From Nostoc sp. KVJ3 (GTDB taxonomy: Bacteria > Cyanobacteriota > Cyanobacteriia > Cyanobacteriales > Nostocaceae), in contig NZ_WWFG01000002.1 in the NCBI RefSeq assembly GCF_026127265.1, positions 3,381,501-3,445,500 of the forward strand: a stretch of 64,000 nucleotides of DNA, written 5' to 3'. The notes under the pieces are model-generated. The model did not search any database. It worked only from the letters and a program-made list of their open reading frames with translations, and was not told where the DNA came from. A program made the position numbers and the translations under genes. This document shows positions 9,172-17,764 of this stretch, in pieces. How positions within the stretch are numbered: the stretch's first letter is position 1; every line of letters begins with the position of its first letter.

Positions 9172-9271
9172 CCGAAACAGTTCTGAGTAAAACGAAGCAG
9201 ATGAGGAAGAGTTACTTAGCACTACTAAATTTAAAGACTTTGAGAATATGATATCTAGGGAGGCATTTACC

Positions 9272-10042
9272 ATGAAAGATGTTGTAAGTTTGGTAGAAGA
9301 AATTATTCAAGGAAAAGGTTATGTCTTAATTCCTGAATTATTAAGTCCAGTACAGTCTGAAGAAGCGCGATCGCTTGTTCTCGAAATTGCTGAGAAAGAA
9401 AAGCCTCTAGGAAAAGTATTGCTTGATGACCAAAGAGAACGAATATATGGCTTAATCTATAAGGGGAAAATCTTCGAGTTAATGGTGCAGCACCCAACAG
9501 TCATCGAAGTCATTGAAACCATTGTGGGGAAAGATATGACTCTCGGAACTTTCTCGGCTCACATACTTAATCCTGGTGCAACAAATATGGGGGTACACGT
9601 AGACTATCCCTATTGGACAATGAAACCACCTTTTCCAAGTTATCCTGTGATGGAGATTCAAGTAATTTGGATGGTTGAGGATTTCACACAGGAGAATGGC
9701 GCTCCTGTTTTCGCTCCTGGTAGCCAGAAGCTTTGCAGTCCCCCTGACTTAGCACACTTTTCAAAAATTGCTGAGAAAGTAACTGGAAAAGCTGGCTCAG
9801 TAGTAATCTCCCACGGTCTTTGCTGGCATGATACATCTGTCAACTCCTCTCAAAAACCAAGAGTATCGATTCTAGGCAACTATGCTCCTAAGTTTGTGCG
9901 TCCTTTCAAAAACCCATTGGATGATATGCAGCAAGAAGTTATAGATCGTGCTAGCCCTAAACTAAAACAGCTACTCGGATACGAATTGAAGTCAGCTTTT
10001 TATAATGATGTTCAAAGAATCCGGTCAGGAAATTGGAACTGA
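9272..10042 (+). CDS. Phytanoyl-CoA dioxygenase (PhyH)-like Fe(II)/2-oxoglutarate oxygenase
   Basis: The start at 9272 is chosen because GGGAGG lies about 7 bases upstream; an ATG at 9248 is in frame but lacks this. The 256-residue product has the Fe-binding facial triad of the PhyH family: H109-x-D111 in HVDYPYW and a distal His (H186 or H181 in HGLCWHDTS), followed by KPRVSILGNY, whose Arg would bind 2-oxoglutarate. Members hydroxylate unactivated carbons of lipids or small molecules. It sits directly after the P450, probably co-transcribed with it. Confidence 0.88.
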   Translation: MKDVVSLVEEIIQGKGYVLIPELLSPVQSEEARSLVLEIAEKEKPLGKVLLDDQRERIYGLIYKGKIFELMVQHPTVIEVIETIVGKDMTLGTFSAHILNPGATNMGVHVDYPYWTMKPPFPSYPVMEIQVIWMVEDFTQENGAPVFAPGSQKLCSPPDLAHFSKIAEKVTGKAGSVVISHGLCWHDTSVNSSQKPRVSILGNYAPKFVRPFKNPLDDMQQEVIDRASPKLKQLLGYELKSAFYNDVQRIRSGNWN

Positions 10043-10088
10043 TAAAACGAGTCGGAGTTCATCATCAACTTCATTCTGATTATTGTAT

Positions 10089-11369
10089 TTAAGCCAAGAC
10101 AGGCTTACCTGTAGATACAGCCTGCTCAATAATATCAGCCGCTCGACTTACTCCCCCAGCCGCGTGAGTAGCTGCTTGTAATCTGAGAGCATTCTGTTTA
10201 TAAGATTCTTCTGTCAACACGCGCTTAATAGCATTTTTCAATGTGGGAACATTCAGTTTTTTGAGGGTGACAAGCTCACCCGCTCCTGTCCAAGCGATAC
10301 GCGCTGCTACTCCAGGCTGGTCATTGGCAACTGGGATTGCCACCATTGGCACTCCTTTTTTCACGCATTCCATTGTTGTATTCATTCCCGCATGAGTAAT
10401 CATGAGGGTGGCTTTTTCCAGCACTTCTAATTGAGGTGCATACTCGACTACTAAAGGATTTCCTGCCAAGTCTGGCAGTGATTCTGGTTTAGCAGAACCT
10501 CCCAGAGAAATCACCAACTGAGCATCCAAATCTTCACAAGCTGAAGCAATAGTCTGAAAAACCCAAATCAAACGATTTTGCAATGTCCCCATCGAAGCGT
10601 AAATTAACGGTTTACCCGTCAATTTTTCATAAGGAAAAGAAACAGTTGCTCGACTAGCTGAAGTATGGTAACTTCCGGTGAAATGGAACCAAGGAGCTAA
10701 TTCTTCCCTGGGAAATTCAAATTCAGCAGGTGCATTACTTATTTGAGCCAGTGGAGAGTAGCTATCTTTAAGATTAGAATACAGGGGTAATTTCCACTCT
10801 CGACGATATTCATTAATCAAATCTTCAAGTGGTTTGACAACACTATTAAGTAAGGTGTAACCTATTTGGTTGCGTAAACGTGCCCACGCAGATGGGCTAT
10901 ACTTCCAAGTGGTGAAAAAAGGAGGAACGCTAGGTTCTCGATTCAGCACCACAGCGCTGCACACAGTAATGAAAGGAATTTTCAGAAACTCGGCAATTGT
11001 CCCTCCCTCTACTGAACTTTGGTTTACTAGCAAAGCTTCTACACCTGCTGCTTTAATTGCTGCTGGAGCATCTTGGAGTGTCACAGATGAAACACGCTTC
11101 AGCAGATCAATGGTGTATCGAAATGCAGCCAATCCACGCAGTTGGCCTAATTTGCTAAAGGTTTCTGCTGTTGAGCCAGGAACAAAATCTTTTTCACCAA
11201 TTGCTTGGAATTCTATTCCTGCTGCCAGTGCCTTAGATTGAGTATCGAGTGAGCCGAAGAGGGTGACGCGATGCCCACGCCGTTGAAGTTCCTGCCCCAA
11301 GGGAAGCATAGTGTTGAGGGGGCCAGTTGCTGCACCAGGACAGATGATGCCAAAATGAGTCATAATCAA
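10089..11369 (-). CDS. GT1-family (MGT/UGT-like) glycosyltransferase
   Basis: About 426 residues with the GT-B fold layout of the UGT superfamily: an N-terminal acceptor domain (HFGIICPGAATGPLNTMLPLGQEL) and a C-terminal nucleotide-sugar domain with SMGTLQN, VEYAPQLEVLEKATLMITHAG and the donor-binding MECVKKGVPMVAIPVANDQP. Related enzymes glucosylate zeaxanthin and other carotenoids, macrolides or lipids. It is convergent with the P450/PhyH pair and 8 bp upstream of the TPR gene's 3' end on the same strand. The TPR gene is promoter-proximal, so the two could share a transcript. ATG at 11369 or 11363 is equally possible. Confidence 0.88.
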   Translation of the reverse strand: MIMTHFGIICPGAATGPLNTMLPLGQELQRRGHRVTLFGSLDTQSKALAAGIEFQAIGEKDFVPGSTAETFSKLGQLRGLAAFRYTIDLLKRVSSVTLQDAPAAIKAAGVEALLVNQSSVEGGTIAEFLKIPFITVCSAVVLNREPSVPPFFTTWKYSPSAWARLRNQIGYTLLNSVVKPLEDLINEYRREWKLPLYSNLKDSYSPLAQISNAPAEFEFPREELAPWFHFTGSYHTSASRATVSFPYEKLTGKPLIYASMGTLQNRLIWVFQTIASACEDLDAQLVISLGGSAKPESLPDLAGNPLVVEYAPQLEVLEKATLMITHAGMNTTMECVKKGVPMVAIPVANDQPGVAARIAWTGAGELVTLKKLNVPTLKNAIKRVLTEESYKQNALRLQAATHAAGGVSRAADIIEQAVSTGKPVLA

Positions 11370-11377
11370 TGCCTTTA

Positions 11378-12181
11378 TTATTTGATTTTCAAGAATTTAT
11401 CTAAAGCCACTACCATGCTTGGAGGCCAACGACGGATATTTGTTACCCAGTCGATATCCTTGTAGCGGCTATCCAGTCCATAAGCTGCTACCCAGTTACT
11501 TTCGGCTTCGCCTTGTTCTCCATTTACCCAATATGCAGCTGTGAGGGCGGCACGCACATCAGCAAACCTGGGATATTTACGGACAATATTTCGCATCTCG
11601 CGGATTGCTTGCTCTTTTTGACCAGTTTCATAAAGAGCGAGGGCGTAATTAGCACGGGCAAAGGCAAAATTTGGGGCTATCTCATTAGATTTTTTGTAGT
11701 CTGCGATCGCATCTTCCCATTTTCCTAAACCTGTTTTGGCATTACCCCGATTGTTATACGCCATCGCATCTTTAGGATCTAGCTCTAGAACATGATTATA
11801 ATCTGCGATCGCATCTTCCCATTTTCCTAACCCTTCCAATGCCGCCCCCCGATTTAAATAAGGATCGGTGACATTTGGTGCTAGTTCTATGGCTTTGTTA
11901 TAATCTGTCAACGCCTCTTGTAACTTATTCTGACTCACCCGCGAATTTCCCCGATTACTCCACGCCCCCGCATTCGTCGGAAATTGTTCAATAATCTTTG
12001 TCCAGTAAGTTTCAGCCGTAGCGAAATCACCTTGATTGGTCGCTGTAAACGCTTGATTTGCCCACTCATCACCTTGTTTTAACTGTTCTTGAGTAATGGG
12101 TGGTTGAGATTGTGCCATGACTGGTGTACCCCAGGCAAACACAAGCAACACACTGAGAAAAATACCAATCAACTTAATCAT
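11378..12181 (-). CDS. Secreted or lumenal TPR-repeat protein
   Basis: A 267-residue protein with a cleavable-looking signal peptide (IKLIGIFLSVLLVFAWGTPVMAQ) followed by at least four TPR units, e.g. AWSNRGNSRVSQNKLQEALTDY, PYLNRGAALEGLGKWEDAI and AYNNRGNAKTGLGKWEDAI. It should act in the periplasm or thylakoid lumen as a protein-binding scaffold. Two consecutive repeats share a nearly identical stretch of DNA, each with a HIP1 site (near 11703 and 11807), so the array grew by recent duplication. The partner is unknown. Confidence 0.88.
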   Translation of the reverse strand: MIKLIGIFLSVLLVFAWGTPVMAQSQPPITQEQLKQGDEWANQAFTATNQGDFATAETYWTKIIEQFPTNAGAWSNRGNSRVSQNKLQEALTDYNKAIELAPNVTDPYLNRGAALEGLGKWEDAIADYNHVLELDPKDAMAYNNRGNAKTGLGKWEDAIADYKKSNEIAPNFAFARANYALALYETGQKEQAIREMRNIVRKYPRFADVRAALTAAYWVNGEQGEAESNWVAAYGLDSRYKDIDWVTNIRRWPPSMVVALDKFLKIK

Positions 12182-12199
12182 CTAGGTTTACCTGTATCT

Positions 12200-12290
12200 A
12201 TCTTGAACGTGAGGAGCAGGGGAGCAAGAATTTTAGATTTTAGATTGAAATTTAATCCAAAATCCAAAATTGAATTGCCCAATGCCCAAT
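12200..12290. repeat. Low-complexity heptamer-type repeats between TPR gene and ruvB
   Basis: Runs of ATTTTAG-like and CCAAAAT-like heptamers (TTTAGATTTTAGATTG, ATCCAAAATCCAAAATTG) fill this spacer, a common kind of short tandem repeat between Nostoc genes. No gene is visible in it. Confidence 0.5.
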
Positions 12291-13391
12291 TTACAATAAT
12301 GACAATTGTTCATTAGGGGGCGTGAATCCCAAATGCTTATATGCTGCCTTTGTCGCCATCCTTCCACGATGAGTTCGAGTTAAATATCCAATCTGCATGA
12401 GGTAAGGTTCATATACTTCTTCAATTGTTTGGGTATCTTCACCTGTGGCAGCAGCCATTGTTTCCAACCCCACAGGGCCACCATTAAATTGTTCAATTAT
12501 CACACTTAGCATCTGGCGGTCTGTCCAATCTAAACCGCAAGGATCTACTTGGAATAGTTGCAATGCCTCAGATGCAATGCTTTCAGTAATCTCTCCCGAC
12601 AACTTTACTTCTGCATAATCACGTACTCGCTTAAGTAGCCTATTAGCAATCCGTGGTGTTCCGCGTGAACGACGGGCAATTTCTGTAGCACCATCTTCTG
12701 TAATGGGGGTTTTGAGTAATTGAGCGGTTCGCAGTACAATTTGAGTCAGTTCGTCAACTTCGTAGAATCGGAGTTTCTGAATTAAACCGAAGCGATCGCG
12801 CAGTGGTGAAGTTAAAGCACCTACACGGGTTGTAGCTCCCACTAAAGTAAACTTTGACAGTGGCAAACTTCTAATTCGAGCGCTGGAACCCTTACCAATA
12901 GTAATATCTAAGCGATAATCTTCCATAGCCGGATACAGAATTTCCTCAGTCATCCGCGAGAGGCGATGAATTTCATCCACAAATAAAATATCCCCTGGTT
13001 TCATGTTCACCAGTAGCCCGACAATATCCCGTGGACGTTCTAGGGCTGGCGCACTGGTAATTTTGTAATTTACCCCCATTTCCGATGCTAATATCATTGC
13101 CATTGTGGTTTTGCCCAATCCCGGTGGCCCATATAGCAGCAAGTGATCCAGTACCTCACCACGAGACTTAGCTGCTTTAATGGCAATATCTAGCACATCC
13201 TTTAAATCTTTTTGCCCAATGTAATCGGCAAATCGGTGCGGTCGAATCCCTTCTTCCTGCTGTTCTTGTTCATCAATAGCAGCTTCAGGCTTCAAAATAT
13301 TTTCTGTGGATGGTGCTTTCGCCGACTCTCGACGCTGCTTTGGTTCTCCGTTGGGTTCTGGAGGCTGTTTTTTCGAGGAGATTATCGCCAT
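12291..13391 (-). CDS. ruvB: Holliday junction branch migration helicase RuvB
   Basis: A 366-residue protein: Walker A GPPGLGKTT (residues 88-96), Walker B ILFVDEIHRL, the sensor GATTRVG, the arginine finger region RDRFG, and a C-terminal winged helix ending in THRGRMATKAAYKHLG. RuvB forms hexameric rings that drive branch migration with RuvA and RuvC. The first 45 residues are a charged Glu/Gln-rich extension common in cyanobacterial RuvB. No ruvA or ruvC is nearby, as is usual in cyanobacteria. Confidence 0.97.
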   Translation of the reverse strand: MAIISSKKQPPEPNGEPKQRRESAKAPSTENILKPEAAIDEQEQQEEGIRPHRFADYIGQKDLKDVLDIAIKAAKSRGEVLDHLLLYGPPGLGKTTMAMILASEMGVNYKITSAPALERPRDIVGLLVNMKPGDILFVDEIHRLSRMTEEILYPAMEDYRLDITIGKGSSARIRSLPLSKFTLVGATTRVGALTSPLRDRFGLIQKLRFYEVDELTQIVLRTAQLLKTPITEDGATEIARRSRGTPRIANRLLKRVRDYAEVKLSGEITESIASEALQLFQVDPCGLDWTDRQMLSVIIEQFNGGPVGLETMAAATGEDTQTIEEVYEPYLMQIGYLTRTHRGRMATKAAYKHLGFTPPNEQLSLL

Positions 13392-13433
13392 AATTCAGCT
13401 ATCAACTTTTAAGGGACTAGGGAGTAGGGAGTG

Positions 13434-13497
13434 GGGGCAGGGGAGGCAGGGGAGGCAGGGGAGGCAGGGGGAGCAGGGGGAGCAGGGAGCAGGGAGA
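13434..13497. repeat. Short tandem G-rich repeat
   Basis: GGGGAGGCA is repeated four times, then degenerates into GGGGGAGCA and GGGAGCA units. It lies in the divergent spacer between ruvB and hisF. The G runs could form a quadruplex on the plus strand; similar tracts occur between many Nostoc genes. Confidence 0.75.
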
Positions 13498-13645
13498 ATA
13501 ATTTTCCCCTCAGCCCCCCGCACCCTGCCCCTCTGCCTCTTTTCAATGCCCAATGCCCCATTACTGTGAAAATTTTAGTTTGAGAATACCCACGCCAATT
13601 TAAAATTTAAATTCCGGTCAATTATCCAGAAGTACAAAAGTTATT

Positions 13646-14419
13646 ATGTTATCTAAAAGAATCTTACCGTGCTTAGATGTGAACGCGGGACGGGTTGTAA
13701 AAGGAGTTAACTTTGTCAATCTCCAAGATGCGGGCGATCCAGTAGAGTTGGCCAAGGTTTACAACGAAGCCGGTGCTGATGAGTTAGTATTTCTGGATAT
13801 TACAGCTACTCATGAAGACCGAGCTACTATTTTAGATGTGGTTTACCGGACTGCTGAACAGGTCTTTATTCCATTAACTGTGGGTGGTGGCATCCAATCC
13901 TTAGAAAATGTTAAAGCTTTGTTACGAGCCGGCGCAGATAAGGTTAGTATTAATTCTGCGGCGGTGCGTGATCCAGACTTAATTAATCGGGCTAGCGATC
14001 GCTTTGGTAATCAGTGCATAGTTGTTGCTATTGATGCCAGACGTAGAAATAACCCGGAAAATCCAGGGTGGGATGTGTATGTGCGAGGTGGCAGAGAAAA
14101 TACAGGCTTAGATGCCCTATTGTGGGCACTAGAAGTTGAAAAACGCGGGGCTGGAGAACTGCTGGTAACAAGTATGGATGCTGATGGAACCCAAGCCGGG
14201 TATGACATCGAGATCACACGGGCTATTGCAAACGCTGTAGAAATTCCAGTTATTGCTTCTGGTGGTGCAGGTAATTGTGAACATATCTACACCGCTCTCA
14301 CCGAAGGCAAGGCTGAAGCAGCATTACTGGCATCTCTATTACATTACGGACAATTAAGCGTAGCAGAAATTAAAAATTATTTGCGCGATCGCAATGTGCC
14401 AGTAAGAACATTATCTTGA
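13646..14419 (+). CDS. hisF: Imidazole glycerol phosphate synthase cyclase subunit HisF
   Basis: A 257-residue TIM barrel of standard length. The two catalytic aspartates are visible: D11 in LPCLDVNAGRVVKG and the second in VVAIDARR, plus phosphate-binding VGGGIQ and ASGGAGN loops. With HisH it converts PRFAR to IGP and AICAR in histidine biosynthesis. It stands alone, without other his genes, as usual in cyanobacteria, and contains two HIP1 sites. Confidence 0.97.
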   Translation: MLSKRILPCLDVNAGRVVKGVNFVNLQDAGDPVELAKVYNEAGADELVFLDITATHEDRATILDVVYRTAEQVFIPLTVGGGIQSLENVKALLRAGADKVSINSAAVRDPDLINRASDRFGNQCIVVAIDARRRNNPENPGWDVYVRGGRENTGLDALLWALEVEKRGAGELLVTSMDADGTQAGYDIEITRAIANAVEIPVIASGGAGNCEHIYTALTEGKAEAALLASLLHYGQLSVAEIKNYLRDRNVPVRTLS

Positions 14420-14518
14420 TCCACAACTTCCCAGCGAATGGCATCTATCCTAGGTTAGACACACTTCCGAAAAAGGGTGTTAATATTATTTTACAAGTAT
14501 TAACAAATATTAAAAAAT

Positions 14519-14713
14519 ATGTTGCTTCCTATTTTACTTTTTGATGTAGCCCTGGTAGCATGGTCGCTACACTTAATGGAAAAAGCCTACGAGAGCAAAG
14601 AATTTTCTCTGATGTTGGCTGGTACATTGGTAGCTCTCGCTGCTGCTGCTATGTTAGTAGTTTACTTTTTGATGGGGCACTGTATGACCTACTTGTTGCA
14701 AGTGTCGTTGTGA
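14519..14713 (+). CDS. Small two-helix membrane protein
   Basis: A 64-residue protein with two hydrophobic segments (LLPILLFDVALVAWSLHLM and LMLAGTLVALAAAAMLVVYF) joined by a short charged loop. I do not recognise the family. It is the last host gene before the tRNA-Ala attachment site, on the same strand as hisF. Confidence 0.6.
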   Translation: MLLPILLFDVALVAWSLHLMEKAYESKEFSLMLAGTLVALAAAAMLVVYFLMGHCMTYLLQVSL

Positions 14714-14760
14714 GTGCTGAGTGGTAGAGGAGATATTTAAAATTAGTTTCTACAAAAAGC

Positions 14761-14790
14761 TTGACAAGGTACTAGGAATCAAGAGATTAT
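14761..14790 (+). promoter_or_regulatory. Host tRNA-Ala promoter, now upstream of attL and integrase
   Basis: TTGACA at 14761-14766, an 18-base spacer, and GATTAT (four of six consensus) at 14785-14790, ending 16 bases before the tRNA half at 14807. This would have been the promoter of the intact tRNA-Ala gene. In the lysogen it points through the tRNA 5' half into the integrase. Confidence 0.6.
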
Positions 14791-14806
14791 ATGTAATGGA
14801 TTTTAA

Positions 14807-14849
14807 GGGGTTATAGCGCAGTTGGTAGCGCACCTCAATGGCATTGAGG
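14807..14849 (+). repeat. attL core: 5' half of tRNA-Ala(GGC)
   Basis: These 43 bp match 57240-57282 exactly. They cover the acceptor 5' strand, D arm and the whole anticodon arm, but not the variable, T and acceptor 3' parts, so this copy cannot make a tRNA. It marks the left prophage boundary, with the integrase 80 bp inside. Confidence 0.95.
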
Positions 14850-14907
14850 ACAAAAGCCCTAGAAAGCTTATTCTTACGTTAGTTTCCTATAGGTTGTCTT
14901 AGCAAAG

Positions 14908-14924
14908 TTGCATAAACTTGCATA
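14908..14924 (+). promoter_or_regulatory. Probable integrase arm-type sites, left end
   Basis: TTGCATAAACTTGCATA, itself two copies of a TTGCATA word, recurs base for base at 57156-57172 at the other end of the prophage. TTGTCTT lies 14 bases upstream here and 15 bases upstream there. Short repeats placed alike on both sides of the att core are what integrase arm-binding sites look like. They overlap the start of the integrase gene. Confidence 0.7.
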
Positions 14925-14929
14925 GGACA

Positions 14930-16009
14930 ATGAAAGAACTGAAGGTTAGGAAAAATGGTAAGAAATGCTTACTCAGATGGACTCATCGAGATGAAGACTA
15001 CTCCCTAACTTGGGGCCATTGGGATAATCCTGAAGAGAAAGCTAGATTATCCTACTGTGGTAAATTAATATACCAGGACTGTTTAATAGGTGAATTTGAT
15101 ACTGCCCTTACTAAGTATAATCTTTGGTTACAGGGCATAATTTATAGTGGTAATGGTGGCGGAGTTAAACCTGCTGAGTCCAGGTTCCCTCCTCTAATAC
15201 AGATGTTAGAGCAGAGAATAGAGGACAGATATAACAGCGCTGATATTGGTCTTCTTGGGTCTTTGAAGGCATATAAAAAGCTAATTAAAACCTCAGCAGA
15301 TGCTAAGGCATTTATGAAGTGGCTAACTGAAGTTAGAAAGTTAGCCCCTAGTTCTAAAAAAAGATATTTAGCTGTACTTCAAGTAATTAGAAAAGATTTA
15401 TTTGGGGAAATAAAAGTTAGAGTTGGTGAAAAACCTAAAGCTAAACCTTTTACAAAAGTAGAAGTTGCCCAGATATTAAATCACCTTAAAGAAGATAGGC
15501 ACTACTCCCATTACTACGACTTTATCTTACTCCTGTTTAATACTGGAACTCGGACTTCTGAGGCTATTGGGCTGCTCTGGCGAGATGTAGATTTAGTTAA
15601 AAGGGAACTACATATCTATGAAACTTTAGGCCGCTACAAAGGTAAGACAAATGTACGAGAGAGACGTACTACCAAGAATACTAAGTACAGAATCGTTCCA
15701 ATAAATAATGCGGTTTACAAAATGCTAGTCAGAAGACCCAAAGGGAGGGTTGAAGATTTAGTGTTTACTTCTCCAACAGGTTTATGCATAGATGACCATA
15801 ATGTTTCTCAAAGGTGTTGGAAAATTACCCTCAAAACATTAGGTATAGCGCATAGAAATCTATATCAAACTAGGCATACTTTTGCTAGCCATTGCATTGA
15901 TAGTGGAATGACTATTCAGGAGACTGCTGCTATCACAGGGCATAGCATTAAAATGCTTTATGAGCATTATTTAGGGAGTGTTAAAAGACCTGTGCTGCCT
16001 GAACTTTAA
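14930..16009 (+). CDS. int: Tyrosine site-specific recombinase (prophage integrase)
   Basis: From the ATG at 14930 the product has 359 residues; a TTG at 14918 in frame is less likely. The C-terminal half is a tyrosine recombinase catalytic domain: R208 in TGTRTSEAIG, R315 in YQTRHTFASH, H338 in ITGHS, and Y347 as nucleophile, nine residues after the His as usual. The first His of the HxxR motif is replaced by Tyr (YQTR). The N-terminal half holds the arm- and core-binding domains. It lies just inside attL, so it should excise and integrate the element at tRNA-Ala. In the lysogen it is downstream of the host tRNA promoter. Confidence 0.95.
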   Translation: MKELKVRKNGKKCLLRWTHRDEDYSLTWGHWDNPEEKARLSYCGKLIYQDCLIGEFDTALTKYNLWLQGIIYSGNGGGVKPAESRFPPLIQMLEQRIEDRYNSADIGLLGSLKAYKKLIKTSADAKAFMKWLTEVRKLAPSSKKRYLAVLQVIRKDLFGEIKVRVGEKPKAKPFTKVEVAQILNHLKEDRHYSHYYDFILLLFNTGTRTSEAIGLLWRDVDLVKRELHIYETLGRYKGKTNVRERRTTKNTKYRIVPINNAVYKMLVRRPKGRVEDLVFTSPTGLCIDDHNVSQRCWKITLKTLGIAHRNLYQTRHTFASHCIDSGMTIQETAAITGHSIKMLYEHYLGSVKRPVLPEL

Positions 16010-16040
16010 TACAAATATTAACCAAACAAAAGTAGTCATT

Positions 16041-16232
16041 ATGAATGCTAAGGATTTAGAAGGTTTGCTTTCTCAACTACCAGAGGGCGCGGAGATTAAT
16101 TTTTTTGGAACCGTTGTTAAAAGAATGGATAATGCAATCTGGCAACGTTTATTTCCTGTTAACCCAGAAAATCAAATAAATAAAATAGAAGTAAATGAAC
16201 CTGTAGAGGGTGAAGAGAAAAAAGGAAATTAA
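16041..16232 (+). CDS. Small hypothetical prophage protein
   Basis: A 63-residue acidic protein (MNAKDLEGLLSQLPEGAEIN at the start) following the integrase by 31 bp on the same strand. The longer open frame begins inside int, but the ATG at 16041 is the sensible start. It could be an excisionase by position, yet it has no clear HTH, so I leave it unnamed. Confidence 0.5.
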   Translation: MNAKDLEGLLSQLPEGAEINFFGTVVKRMDNAIWQRLFPVNPENQINKIEVNEPVEGEEKKGN

Positions 16233-16928
16233 TATGGTGGGTTAATTATTCTTTTAACCAGAAAAAGTGTAAAACAATTTATCTGCTAATTTACCCTACA
16301 AGTTAATGAACACACTTTAGGGAGAATAATACAGGTAAATTATATGCTTATGCTGAATTTATCAGGTTCTAAAATTACAGAACTAGAGTTATATTGACCC
16401 TGGAGTGGCCTGTATTTTCTATTACACAAATATACCTGAAGCGTAGCAGCAGTACTATGTTGACCCTCCTAGCGGCCTGTAGGAAGGTGGCTGATTTAGT
16501 TACCCTGATTAATCAGGAATACTCAAAACAGGAAGTCTACTCAAGTTCCCTTAACAAAAAGGTTTCTATCATTAAGGGGTATTCAATCACTTTTCTTTAT
16601 GAGTCTACTAAGGTTAGTAAACCTAATGGTTAGGGTATTAAGTAAATTAAACTAGAAAACTGAGATTTAGTTATCTGCTCCTGTGATTTCTTTAGGGTTC
16701 AAAAGGGTAGTAGGATTATTCAGTTTACTTATTGGTTACTACTGTAGTTATCTCCCTTATGTCTTATACAGTAGTTGTCCTCTATATTCTCCCTATATAT
16801 GTAAGTGCCGCCCAAAGTTCACTAAGTATAAATACTACTTGGTAGTGACAGTAAACCCCTTCACAAGTGTTCTACTCATAAAGGGGTGTACATACCTTAT
16901 TTGATTTATAGACGCTGTGGTGGGCTTT
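16233..16928. other. Stretch without a convincing gene
   Basis: Two open frames on the plus strand (16394-16633, TTG start; 16683-16904, GTG start) lack ATG starts and plausible ribosome sites, and I do not trust them. There is a partial direct repeat: TTGACCCT then GGCCTGTA at 16394-16414 and again at 16460-16481. Confidence 0.4.
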
Positions 16929-17255
16929 TTAGTCAGGTCTATTATGATTACTTTTAATAGTTGTTACAGCCACCTGCTGAGTTGATGACTTAACTTTTGA
17001 GTTAATAAATTTTTCTACTTCATCAGTGTCTAGATAAAAATTACCATTTTCTCCAATGGGTTTAAAATTAAATCCATCAACCAGTCCTATATCACTTATA
17101 TGATTCTCAATATTTTTAATAGTATCTTCTAAACTAACCCAAAATTCTCTATTATCAGGTGACATAACATACTCTTCAGTTAATGAGTGAACCTCATATA
17201 GTAAATTAAAAGCTTGGTATAACTTCTTAATAGCTTCTTTTCTCTTTTCCAACAT
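16929..17255 (-). CDS. Hypothetical helical prophage protein
   Basis: A 108-residue, charged, probably all-helical protein (MLEKRKEAIKKLYQAFNLLY) with no motif I recognise. Codon use is like its neighbours. It reads leftward, as do the polymerase and RHH genes upstream, so it may be the last gene of that leftward block. Confidence 0.6.
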   Translation of the reverse strand: MLEKRKEAIKKLYQAFNLLYEVHSLTEEYVMSPDNREFWVSLEDTIKNIENHISDIGLVDGFNFKPIGENGNFYLDTDEVEKFINSKVKSSTQQVAVTTIKSNHNRPD

Positions 17256-17692
17256 AACAGTACCCTTGTATAATTAATCAACTATATAAGCGATTCTATA
17301 CAGTTTCATTAGTAAGTCTACTGAATTAAGACATCCTGGTTTCAGCCCACCCTGTTGGGTAGAATACTATAGACTGGGGTAGCTATTACTGTGTTGTCTT
17401 ATAGCCTACGGCGTTGAGAGGGTATGAGGATTGCTGCACAATTCAGATTTCTACTGGTAGCGATCGCACTACAGATTTCTTAATTACAGGTGCCTGAAAT
17501 AAGGGTAATTTACAAGTTAAAACGAAGCAATTTTAGGGGCTGTAAAGTATACCCAGTATAGGTTATAGCTGGTTTACTATAATCACCTATACTAATACTT
17601 TACTTCTTATACCTTTCCTTCTTTGTCTAGTTACCTACTTTTCCTTACTTCTTATCTTCTTCTCCTCTATTACCTATTGCCTAAGAAAATTG
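17256..17692. other. Non-coding stretch between leftward prophage genes
   Basis: No gene is visible. It contains one HIP1 site near 17459 and an inverted repeat with arms AGTATAGGT and ACCTATACT (about 17551-17590), a candidate operator or structured element. Confidence 0.4.
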
Positions 17693-17726
17693 AAAAAAAG
17701 GCTGGCGAAGCTAAGTTCAACCAACC
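17693..17726 (-). terminator. Intrinsic terminator of the polymerase gene
   Basis: On the minus strand a stem of GGTTGGTTGAAC and its wobble complement around a TTAG loop is followed by seven T residues. It lies about 40 bp after the stop of the polymerase gene. Confidence 0.75.
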
Positions 17727-17764
17727 CTTTAATTCCCCGCAGGGGTGCTAACTAATCTTCAGCT

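Noticed and set aside
14807..14849. A second tRNA-Ala gene at the left end.
   Set aside because: It has no T arm or 3' acceptor strand; it is only the attL core.
16394..16904. Two plus-strand frames of 79 and 73 codons.
   Set aside because: They start at TTG and GTG without ribosome sites and have unusual composition; kept as non-coding.
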